This document shows, piece after piece, positions 1 to 11,984 of a stretch of DNA of 64,000 nt (position 1 is the first letter of the stretch; the number at the start of each line of letters is the position of its first letter). Below the pieces are notes generated by a model. That model had not been told where the DNA came from, searched no databases, and saw only the letters and a program-made list of their open reading frames with translations. Location: positions 47,257,197-47,321,196 of the forward strand of contig CM046858.1 in assembly GCA_025617745.1 (NCBI GenBank), written 5' to 3'. Origin of the DNA: Heliocidaris erythrogramma (Eukaryota; Echinodermata; Echinoidea; Camarodonta; Echinometridae). A program made the position numbers and the translations under genes.

Positions 1-720
1 CGCGCCTATGCGGTGTCCCTTGTTTTACAGATTCAAGTCAATACTAGCATGACTAGCATTGACACGATTGATTACATTTTAGAGCTCACTAAGTTTGATA
101 CGAGGTGATACCTTGCATTGCAAGACTGCTGTCTCGAGCAGTTCTGTATCCAGTCGAGGACTGGATACAATTTAAGCTCTTATGCATCGACATCATGACC
201 ATGATGACTCTGATTTTTTTTTTAAATCATCATTAATATAAATAGTGGTTATTATCATGGTTTTCCTTATGTTCTTGATGGTTCTTATAGCCCTGACGGA
301 AATATGGACACAGATCACCTTACAATATTTCACATATTATATGCATCTTGCCTTTGATTTTCACAATATTATATCTCTAGCGGGGAAGACACCAGCACTA
401 TCACCCAAGCCATTATTATTTATTTGTTCAGTCACTATGTTTGATAGAACAGGGACATTCATCAACTGATCAAAACGCTTCACGATCATCATGCACTTCA
501 CGCAGTTTTTATCAAAATTGCAATTATGATTTTAGACCTGTGCAGCTTTTCTTCGGAGACTGAGATACTGGCCGTTGTTGACATTCCAACTTTACATTAC
601 ATGACATTTAACAAATATATTTATATGAGGTTTGCAAAAGTGGAGGTTTGTCGGTAAATCATAATTGCTGTCGGTCAGAATTAAGATTAAAACTCTGAGG
701 ACCATTGCGATGTCACCTAC
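1..720 (-). other. Intron following GRIK exon k (runs off the left edge)
   Basis: Only the 5' part of this minus-strand intron is in view, starting with donor GTAGGT at 720. No reading frame resembling the SPYRDKI/M4 exon is present. It holds a 10-bp perfect hairpin at 146-168; otherwise I see only AT-rich sequence. Confidence 0.75.
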
Positions 721-949
721 CTAAAGGCGTGCCCACACCGTATCCCCTTGAGTTCAGCAGCCCTCCGATCATGGTGAGATTCTTACAGTGTTGTGACACC
801 TCGTATTCAGCCATGGTCGATTCCATGAGGAATGCGTAGTTCTTGTTATTGAGAACCCTATCAATACCTTCCCTGTACGTCTGTACGAAGACGTGTTGCT
901 TTGAGCTCATGAACTCCCACATCGTCTTGTATGTGTGTATTGTAGAGCG
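721..949 (-). CDS. GRIK2-like: GRIK exon k: S2 of the ligand-binding domain (last exon inside the window)
   Basis: 229 bp, entry phase 0, exit phase 1. Encodes [48 protein letters not shown] and [11 protein letters not shown]. The glutamate of LMEST is the ligand amino-group contact, and the cysteine of QHCKNLT is one half of the conserved S2 disulfide; its partner would be in the missing next exon. Acceptor TTTGCAG, donor G|GTAGGT. The following exon (family sequence around SPYRDKI, M4, tail) is not in bases 1-720. Confidence 0.96.
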
Positions 950-3900
950 CTGCAAAAACAAAAAATACAAAATCGTTCCATTTTTTTTTAATGAAGATAA
1001 TATACATGTACATACTTTAAGGGCATTGCTGAAATGGGGTAATATGTTTGCGAAACACATCTGAAGGCTCCTAAGCGAAGGAGGCTAGTCTTTCTAATAA
1101 TCATAGTTTAAAGTCCTAATAATACCTTTGATTCAGTGTGTAGATATAGGATTCTCAATTAGAAAATTGCGTTGAACACGGACATAATATACTAAAATAG
1201 CGTTGAACACGAACATAATATACTAAAGCTTTTCGACATGCACTCATCAGAGTAAATTCGCATGAATGAGCAGAACGCCAGAAATGAAACAATATAATAG
1301 AGCCGAAAGAACCGTGGACGCTAAATGGCGCGATATGATTGGCTGTCACGCTAAACAATTAGTAGGCTGACTAAACGAACATATTGCTAAGACCTGTTAT
1401 ATTGGATTTAACTTTGACAGAGTTTTACTAAACTTTTAATCTGGAACATCTTTTGGAAAATCATTTCACTTCAGCTTAAACCTGACCTTCTGCCTATCAT
1501 TATGTTCATCATTATCTATGGCTGTATTGCTTGATAGATTTCACGCTGTCATGAGAGATGTCATGCTGTCAACTCCATCACATTCATGCTGCTAAAACAA
1601 ACAGCATCCTGAAGTGAGCATGACATTATCATTTAAAAAATACTAAACCACGTTTCCTCCTCTTCAACATTACTTGTTATTTCCTCTTGTCAGGACGGGT
1701 GTTCACCATTAGCAGCATACCATGATCAGGGTATGCGTGATGGCAGAATGGACAACCCAGCACGTCAGCGACGGAAAGTGACGCCTAGAGTATGCAAGAC
1801 GATGCTGGGTTCAGAACCAGCAACTGTTGCAACCTAGGGGGTGTCAATTACTAGGACGCCATTGATGCCTTTCACGCTATGGGCCGCCTTTTGTCTAAAT
1901 GAGATATCTGCTGGACTTCTTCATGTCCTACATACCCCTTTGGTAATTAAGATACCATACAGACGCACACATATGATTTCACAAATGATATGAATTAACA
2001 TCGTTGAGAAATGTTATCACCTTGCTCAGTTTGCCGTGACCTAGAAAATCTAAGACCTGGTGGTGATAGCAAATCAATGAAATTTGTTTTATTGAATCTC
2101 TGCCTGCCAATAACATGTTTCAGGCTTGAAATTGATATTGCCGATGACTTTTTTAAACAAAGGAATAATTTGTTCACCGATAAAGTCTTGTGTTAACCTG
2201 TAATAATTATCATTATTTCAAAAAGCCTACCCATAGTAGAAGCCCTAGTATATTCCCCGAAAGCATGTTAATATATTTTGTCCGTGACTGAAGCTCTATG
2301 ATAGAAAAAGTGTAATAAAAAGATAATAAATTTACTTTGAAAAATGTGTTGGTGGCCCCGCTCGTTCTGGTCCCATACTCTATCGTTGTCTGCTTAGCTA
2401 GATCATCTGCGTTGGTTATGGGTGAGACCATTCTCTCTACTGTAAGGAAAGCAGCAAGGTTGGCGGTGTAAGACGACACTAAGATAAGTGAGAAGAACCA
2501 CCAGAAACCACTCAGTACCCTGGTGGAGAACGCCTTGGGGTTCAGCTCTGACCCTTGCTGCATGAGTCCACCAAATGAGAACCAGAGACAACTGAGTAAA
2601 GTGAACTGATTCTCGACTGCATCATATTCTGGGTTGATGGGATGAGAGTTGTACCACTCGTACGGACTGAACCGGGCCAACATGAAGAAAGAGAGACTCA
2701 CGGTGAGATAGGCCATGATGATGTACATCCAGATGTCGAAGGAGAGCGGGTTGAGGAAAGAGAAGACGCCAGGGTTTTGGGGTTCAGGAACACGGTACAG
2801 GATGGTGACTCCGAGATACATGAAGGGTTTGGAGAAGTCGATGACTTGCTCGCGGACGTAGGATATTGTGAGAGGTGCTACTGCCAGATCAGCTTTCTAA
2901 AAACGATAGCAAACATCAACTGCAATTAAATAAGTTCATTAATATGTACATTCTGTTGATTAAAGTCAAAGTATGAATACCGTACAAGTATTTTGAGGTG
3001 GAGGGGGGTATTTATACCAACGAAACATTGTTCGTAGCATGCCGTACCTGAAGTACGCGAAAGTATCAAACAGTGTCAGGAGTGGGATTATGCAACTGGG
3101 AACGTTCTCTCGCTTTACATGAGGCTTTAATTCCCTGACATCAGATTATCCGCGATATGAAGGACAATCCTAGGATGCTGAGAAAAGAAGTGATACCAAC
3201 CCGACCGTCAGTGAAATAATTCTGCTAGATAGTGATCCTTGGAACATGTTTGGAGAAATTGATTTTCATATCTAGATGATGATCACCTATAGTCAATCCA
3301 TGGGCATTTCCAATCAGTCATAAGCATTTTAAAAAGAAGATTGCAAAACAAAATTTTTCTTATGTGTCAAACAATTTAGACTAATTAATTTAATAATGAT
3401 TGAAAGAAAGCCTTTTTCTTATTCCTCAACTACAAAGAAGTATTTGTACTAATGATGGCACTTACCCTCTCCATAAGTTCAGCCACCATACCATCAAACG
3501 AACCATCCTCCCTCTGACCACCATAGTTTCCGTCTTCGACGAGATGGATCTCATAGTCGAAACCGACTTTGAGTGATAGGTGATGAAGGAGGTCGATACA
3601 GAAACCTTCGAACTTGTCGTTGCCTTCCAGGGTCCGACCGTCCTCCGTCGTCTTGTACATCACAAACGGCTTTTCCTATGTGAAACGAAGAGGATTCTGG
3701 TTAAAAATGGAATGTGTCCTGTCCCGCTCTCAAAAATGACTCGACATTCGCTCTGGCGTCAATTATTGCTCCGGGCTTTATTCCGTCACATATATATGGT
3801 AAGGCATGCAATTGGGTTTTATCTTAGGTTTAGGAGGTGTTGTGGTCTAGTGGATACTTCACCGGACTGCAGATCACAAGGTATGGGGTTCGAATTCCAG

Positions 3901-6900
3901 CCTGACACTAACGTCCTTTGGCAAGACATTAGTCTACATTTGCCACTCTCCACCCAGATGTAAATGGGTACCTGATATGCCTGAGCGCTAGTTACTTTGG
4001 CGGCTCGGCTATAACCAAGGTAATAATGTCTAAACGCCATGAGCGTCACAGCTTGACGGATAGGAGCGCTAGATAAATGTACCTGATAACACAGACGTTA
4101 CCTTAAATAAAACGACGATGTCGAAGATAGTCTTTGATACTTTTTGTTCATTTTATTTTCTGGTAGAATATAACTTTATGAACAGAATATTTTTGTAATA
4201 TTTTTGTACTTGCTTTCCATTTGACATATGTTATACTGGTGTTATACACTGATTATTTGTATCTATATTTATATATACATAATGTATGATAATACTTTGT
4301 TATATGTTTATTAACAAACTATTGATGTAAATCAATGATGTTTAATCAAATTCCATTCATGTAGATACAGCGATTTTTTTTTTTTTTTTTTTTTTTTGAG
4401 ACGGTTAAATGCGTCATGTGTGAACGAGGCATAACAATTTGGTTTGCTGTTGCCAACAGAAAAATACTGACATACCAGTACAGTTGTAACGTAGAGTGTT
4501 CTGTTTATTCCTGCTCTAGAAGCTGCAGAAGCTTGATACTGCACAGGGTACATCTCCACGCCATGTTCTTCGGACCAGTTTCCAACCTAGAGCCGGTCAA
4601 AGCAAACTTGGTTAATAATCTTCCAGTCATGCATTTAATCATTTCTACAAAAAAATGACAAAACATTAAATAATAGCCCTTATCTGCAACACGCTATGTG
4701 ATTTTTTCCTCTTTATGACCAATCATACTAATTTCACAACATTAGTTAAAGAACATTTTCCATCAATTTCAAAAGAGGACTATTCGGTTGTTCATGAAGT
4801 CTCTCTAATAATGCTCGATAATATTGCTATTCATAAATTTATGGGTTTTTATTTACTTAAAAATTAATAAGACGTTTGACAGTTGAAATGAAGAATTAAT
4901 TTGACTCAAAGTTTTATCTTCCACATCCTTACAGCTATTTCAACTGCATATATTCACTTTATATGAGTACTTTATTACAATGGTTTGTTGATGTTTTAGT
5001 ACCTTTTAAGAGTACTTCGCGCGCGTTGTTTTCCTTTGATACGTTTAAATTGTTTGATTTCGGCTTTCAGTGTATTCTTGCGTTTTACTCCGTTGAGTGC
5101 CTGACGAAAAGATTCAGTATGCCTGTATTTAAAGCTATTCTTCGATTTTGTTTACCAATTATCTGTCTATTTATTTTTTTAGATTAATATAATCGTACCT
5201 GTACCATTCCCTCTTCATGTAATGATGTTATGTGAAAGACAACATTAGACCTTTCTCCATCGTCGAATTCAACATCTCCTGTTAGTCCTGATACCGTGGT
5301 CTAGGGAGAGATTAAAACAACAAATCAAGATAAAGATTCAAGGTTCAAGGTGGATTCATTTTTTGTAAGAAGATTATACAAATTGGTATGAAGAAATATC
5401 AACGTTAGAAGAAAACAGACAGTAGAAAGTTGGTGGTAGTGTACATAAGTATCTTAGGTAATTGAAGAATAGTGTAAGAAAAATATTGGAGTAGTCTATT
5501 AAAAAGCAGAAGACTGCTCAAAAGAAGGAAAAACGACAAAGATAAAAATATTACTGCGCTAGAAAAAGTGCTGAAAAGATACATTTTAACTGAAGAGGGA
5601 GTATTGAATAAAGAGATGTCGTCGTTGCAAAACCTTGGCTGGAAATTTGAAGATTATAGGTTCAAGCCCCGGCACCGCAGTGCATGGCACTCGTGTCCCC
5701 TGCCAAGACATTGATCTACATTTGCTACTCCGTACCAAAGGGGTGGAGGTGGTGCACACATTACGTGCATGGATGAAACTGATGACAGGGGTAATGATTT
5801 TTATGAAGCGGTAAGAAACATTTGTATTAAATTAAGAAACAAGATTCCAATTCATGAATTCGGGGTGACTAATTTTTTTTTAGGGCTTATTGATGTTTGG
5901 TTTTCTGGATATGTAATAATATATAATGATTTTCCTATTGTAGTACCCCTGATTGACTGAAAAAGAAGATCCCGTTGAAAGTCTAATAACTTTATACTTC
6001 AAAGCGACGGACATTTTTTTTTTGGGGGGGGGGGGGTGGGAGTGGGTTGCAAAATATAATGACAATAAGTACAATGTATACATGTACATAAAGCAGCCTT
6101 AACAAAGTATTAAGTATTTGTATATTTGTCAGTTGTCCTGATGATACGCGGATGTGTCCATCCGATATACCCGATACAATATGCAAACAGACCTTTCATT
6201 TCATCGTGGTCATTCTGCACTCCACATGCTCCAAGACGACCTTGACGTTGCATATGAGTGCAGAGAATTGAAAAGTTATCATGATTATTATGGTAGCCGA
6301 GAAGGGTCAATTTCAGAAGCTGTGATGGTCGACACCTTAAAGCTACCATACCAGCTTTGAGAGTAGTAAGAAAGTGCATTTTTCTATTGATCTACAGGCG
6401 CATCCCGCAATGCTTAGTCAGCTGTTGGGCCGCTGTTGAAGGAGAGAGACGCCTTGGTGTGGCCAGCGCAGTAGGGATACGCATAGTTCATGTTGCTGGT
6501 GGGGTTTTATGCAAGGTTTGGTGGCCAGTTCCTTGGCATTTTAAAGGATAATTGCAAGAATTATCTTGTAATTGTCATATGTAGGAGTCATGTGGATAAT
6601 ATGGGTTTCTTGTTTCATGCTCTGCTTATGTACTGTCCAAATACATGTAACTTGAGGAGACTCCAAGTCTGTCACTAATTTCCTGTCATTTATTGATATT
6701 ATCATCTTTATTATCATAGTTATTAATAATCTAATTATTGTTACTATTGTTATTATTATCATTATTATCATTATTATCATTAGTATTATTATCATTATCA
6801 TTATAAGCATGTCTGCGACTTAAGGCGAATCCTAACAATGCGGTTTATTCCGTCACAATAGAAATTGGAGGTTAAGGCGAGTCGGAACAATAGGCTGAGA

Positions 6901-6984
6901 TAAAAGGATTCGCCTTAATGCCCCATGTAAAGTTATTATAATTATTATTCTTATTATTATTATCAATATTATCATTATTATTAA

Positions 6985-7015
<31 letters not shown>

Positions 7016-10000
7016 GTTATCACTATTATTATTGATTGTTATACTTGTAAATATATTATATTTGAAAATAATATATTAATTCAATTGTGGATTTTTCGAA
7101 TCTATAATTTTGCATGGTTAAGCGATATTCATCACAGAGGTAAAAGCATAATCAAGACGTTTGTAAGAATTATAATTCAGAGAGTCGGAAGGAGAATCAG
7201 AGAGCCAGAGATGTGGTTGGTGAATAACATAGGGAAAGAGAGGGGGTGGGGGTAAGCTGGCAGAGAGAGAGAGAGTCTGATGAAAAATATTATTTGAGAG
7301 GGAGAGAGAGAGAGGGGGGGGGCAGGGGATTGGGACGTATTCTGATTTCAAAATCTTTATTACCGATTCGATGTCATTATAGAGCGTGAGCCCTGTTTCC
7401 CATGGTTGATTCCGTTCACACGAGAGTGCCTTGACTGCTAAATCACTTGTCTGACGATTAGCATGATGTAAAGCCTTGGATATTAGATTAACTCCGTCGA
7501 ATGTTAACACGCCCTCTGCCTGTTTACCGCAGAGAAGAAATTGAAAAGGGTGAAATTTTCACATCTACATTATGTACATTAGTTAATGCTTGAATATTTT
7601 AAATGCCAAAAATAAATACAAATTTCCTCTAGAAATATGATTTTACTTTGGTTAAATAACTTCTATTGAGAAGACCGTTGCGTGCAGTACCAGTATTATA
7701 CCTAGATTTCTTTTTAATTTATCATTTTTTTCAAATATACATTTTTACAATGCTGCAGTCGGTTTTCATAATGATGTCCATTCAAAATGGCTGTGTGCAT
7801 TAGATGAAAAGAAAAATCTGGTTCGACTGTCAACAAACGCAACATCACATAAACCTGATGAAACTAAAATCATAATTCATGAACGTTATTAATGAAAAGG
7901 AAACTCTATAATTCAACATTAGAAGAACAAAGATATCAGAATGGCACTACCCTGATATCACTCGAGTTGGTCGATTTTAACCCTATTTTTACACATAGCC
8001 TTTAAAAATGGCTTTAAAATGGCACTATATATGCTATATGTTTGTATGATTTATTTGTAAGTGGTAAACGAATGAATGAAGTGCGTTTATACCTCTTCAA
8101 ATGTTTATTTATGTCATATACTGTTTCTATCAAATTGTCTCTTGATGTGTTCATCTTACCGTTATGCCTGGATCTTCTGGCCCGACTCCGTTCCTCAAAG
8201 CATACTCCTTGTATTCATTCAAGAGTTGCATGTTCTCAGGGACCTGCATGTTAACTAACTGTAGTGCTGTCATGTTGACTAAGTCACCAATGTACCGGGT
8301 TAGATCCATTGAAAACGTATCCTGAAGGAATGAAGTATCAGAATTATTAATTATTTTGGATAGTGATTGGTCCTCTTTAAGGTCAAATGATAGCCAGAAC
8401 ATTTGGTATCGTAAAAGATCTTCATGATAAATAGTTTTGCAGAGGGAAGCTTCACAAGTAAAGTATCAGTGAATCTGAACCATTCCTTAAGTAATAAAAT
8501 GAAACGTTTCGGCAATTATTAGTTAACAAGGGTAATGATAATACTCTTATAATATCAGTCACTACGAAGAAACTTACAAGAGAGTAACAGATCAGGCAGC
8601 ATGCTATAAATTATGAACTTTCTTTTTTTCAACTTAGATTACGTATGGCAATAGTGATGATACAAATAATGAGTAAGAGAAGAAGGGTGAAGATGATGAT
8701 GATATTGTTCACGTTCATAAATAAAGTGATCATGAAAGTGGTATGTGTTTACAACAAATGATGATGGATTGTTGATTATAGTAGTGTCGTGGTATAGTGG
8801 TTCATTCACTTGACTCTCAATTTGAGGGTTCGAATCTCAGCCTGGCACTAGCGTCTTTTGGCAAGACATTAATCCACATTTGCCACTCTTCACCCAGGTG
8901 TAGTAAATGTGTACCTGGCAGGATTTTTTCCTTGAAATGCACTGTGCGCTGATTACGGCTGCCGGAGCTTAAAGCCAGGGTAATAATATCCAAAAACCCT
9001 TTGGAAGCGCATAGGGACGTTATATCATAATGTGATATGCGCTATACAAGAACAGTGGTATTTATTATTATTATTAAAGTAATAAAAGAAATGATTGAAG
9101 ATATTGATAAATCGTTTTCACAAATCAACCCGGATATACATGTATATGCATCACAATGACTGCTGATATTTTTACAAAATATTGACAGTTAGATAACAAT
9201 AATTGGCTTAATAAATTATCCAGTGGTATATTGGTGTAAGGTAATCATGATTTGGCGCGTTCATGTGAGATGTGTACATTTGATGATGATAACTTACAGG
9301 CCCGTAGCCAGAGGGGGGTCGGAGGGGTCGGACGACCCCCCCCCCCCCCCCCTTCTTGGGCTAAGGTCCGCTTTTTCATGAAAAACACACACACACACAC
9401 ACCTTTAATCGGACCCCCCTAGCAAGGTCCGTATTGATTATGACAAAAAGGTCCACTTTTGCCAAAAACGACCCACCCCTTTAGAAACCTGGCTACGGGC
9501 CTGGAACGCATATTTATCAACTACATCGTGCAATGGCAGTCTTGCTAGTGATAATCGTACAGCTATATGATGTGAAAGAACTTGCGCACAAGAAAGGGTC
9601 AGTGGTGTATCCAGAAATTGATAAATAGGGGTGGGGATCCTTCCAAGAAAGGGGGCGTAAGGTATTTAGGCAGTCCTGGAGTTGTACTCATTTTTTAACT
9701 GGGCATTTAAAGGGAGATTTACACAGGTTTTATGCTATTCTGGATACTCCACTGAGGAAGGCAGATTTCAAGCAGATTTGATATACACGAGAGGCTGGTT
9801 GTCCGAAGCGTGAGATAAAGATTATAGCGTCATCATTATCATAATACTAACCAAAGACGAGATGATGTAGTTATAACCATTCAATAGCATCTGGGCTTCC
9901 AGGATCTATGTATGACAAGGGATACAAAATAAAATAGGAATCATGAAAGCATCGTTGGTGGGGGAGCGAACGAATACTCACCAGTGGTGTAATTATGTAG

Positions 10001-11942
10001 TGGTAATAATCCATCAACATTTGAAGGTGTAACATCTGTCCCCCGGGAAGAAGAATGGAAATATTACAAGAACACAGACATGGAAAGGAAGAAATGGAAT
10101 ATAAAGTTATCATTCAAAATGGAGATTTATAATCAACGATTTCAATACGATAGATTAAGATGATGATAAAGTTTAATGATCATAAAAAGCTGTAAATATT
10201 GTTAAACCAATAGATCCCCTGAGAAACAAACATTAAATTTTTCAGTGTTAAGTAGGAGTTTGGAAACGGACATAATAAATTCTAATGCCAAATTTAATTC
10301 ATACACATGCCATGTGGAGGTGCGGTTTAGCATTTAAAGATATTCGTTCCTTTTTTTTCTTCAGAGCCTATTGAAAATTGTATTAGATTATTATCGAGGG
10401 GTGAGAAACTGTGGACGATCTGTTAGTTTTAGCCCTGTCCATGAACAAAGCCACTAGGAAAATATGTCACTAGAAAAGCATAATCTCAGCCTCTCTTTAC
10501 GGGAATGAATAGGGTCTTTCGGGTGATCATGAACACTAAACAGAAGGGCCCGAATTCACAAAGGAGGTTTGGTTTAAACCATGGTTTAAACCCCCTCCTG
10601 GGTTTTTTAAGCGTACGTGCGCACGGAATCCGATCCAATCATATATTTTCTTTGAGCGCGCGCATGGGCAATGGGCACATATTTTACGCTTATTTTAGTA
10701 CGCTTACGGAGGTTTAAACCTTACCCATGGTTTAAAGGAGAATTAACCTCAAACAATAAAGACGATAGTGTTCAAAAGGTGTTATTTATTCCTACTTGTT
10801 AGACTATACGGCTTCGCGTCAAAATATACGAGATCGATACGAATCAAGATTTTCTGAGCAAAATTTATCATCTGCTAGCAATATGTATCGTCTGCTAGCA
10901 ATACATGGGGGCTGCCATTTTTTTATGTGTACAAGAAGATTTTCTTAATCCAAATGCCCAATTGCCTTTTTCAAAATTAAAAACCCATTTGAGATTAAAA
11001 ATATAGAATAGATATGTCAATTTATTTTTAAACTGAAGATTTCCTTATATATTTCTGTTGAAAATCTATATTCGCTTAATATAAATCTATTTTCTAGATA
11101 CTGTGACGCAATGGACGGAGCAAATTAATTCAAATTTTATGGATGCTTCTTCCCTGAGCATCTATAGCGGCAAACTATGCATTCACCTGCTTTCGGATAA
11201 TGGGACTTGAAAAGTCAGAATGCATGCTGCATATATTATGTTCTGCTCTGTTTGGCAAACCCAAGAAAATAGATTTTTGTTAAGCAAAACCAGACAATTT
11301 AAAAGTATCATGATAAAGATTTAATTTTTATAAATCATGTAAACACCCACTTTATATTTTTCGTCACATATGGGATTTTAGGTAATGAAGAAAATCAATT
11401 TAGGTCTTGGATGCAAAATATCTTCCTGACCGGAACATTTCTCAATGGTTCATGTACAAATCCAAATCAGCAAGAAAATGGCAGCCCCCATGTAAATGAG
11501 TAGGAGACGATACCGGGTGTTGGAATATCTTTATTTATACCCTTTTCTGATATCTTATTAGAAAATGATTTAGGCCAATAAGTAGGAATATATTACACCT
11601 TTCAACATAAGTAAATTTGTACTCAGGGGTTAATTCTCCTTTAAACCTCCTTTGTGAATACGGGCCAATATATCATACCCACCCCCTGCAATGGAAATGG
11701 ATACATTGTCTGCGTTATTTTGTATTCTGTGATAGATACGCTGTCGACTTAAAAAGAAGGTTGATGAAAGTTTACCTTCGATATTCGTCTCCTGGGACCT
11801 CAGGAGACGAATGAATGGGGTATATATCACAAGAGCCTGTCCTATACTGGCGAACCCAGTATCAGTGTGCCTTATACGAAATATGAGTCTCTCATTTGTC
11901 CGTTTAAAACGTATCAGTCCACTTTTTGTGGTCATTTATCTC

Positions 11943-11984
<42 letters not shown>

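Larger units (their letters stand above)
3676..4475 (-). other. GRIK intron between exons h and i, with a SINE and a poly-T run
   Basis: 800 bp, donor GTATG, acceptor CATAG. It contains a plus-strand tRNA-like SINE at 3836-4080 and a run of about 22 T at 4376-4397 (poly-A on the gene strand). The rest is AT-rich. Confidence 0.85.
5301..7363 (-). other. GRIK intron between exons f and g
   Basis: 2063 bp, donor GTAATA, acceptor CCCTAG. It holds a SINE A fragment (5612-5762), a T9-G12 tract near 6014-6035, a short TIR element embedded in ATT repeats (6700-7040) and a GA-rich tract (7190-7330). Confidence 0.85.
8322..9981 (-). other. GRIK intron between exons d and e
   Basis: 1660 bp, donor GTGAGT, acceptor CCTTCAG. 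It contains a full SINE A copy (8783-9076) and a compact TIR element (9297-9503). At 9600 a short terminus-like CAGTGGTGTATCCAG appears without a partner. Confidence 0.85.

Noticed and set aside
2213..2335. Receptor frame continuing past exon j ([10 protein letters not shown]...)
   Set aside because: Read-through into the intron after a good GTAAA donor; the true next residues are in exon k.
2642..2929. Plus-strand 95-codon frame
   Set aside because: Antisense shadow of receptor exon j.
3836..4080. tRNA gene suggested by box A and box B motifs
   Set aside because: No cloverleaf closes; the sequence continues into a repeated SINE body. The same applies at 8783, 37460 and 45352.
7118..7363. 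Receptor frame continuing past exon f ([13 protein letters not shown]...)
   Set aside because: Read-through beyond the GTAATA donor into GA-rich intron.
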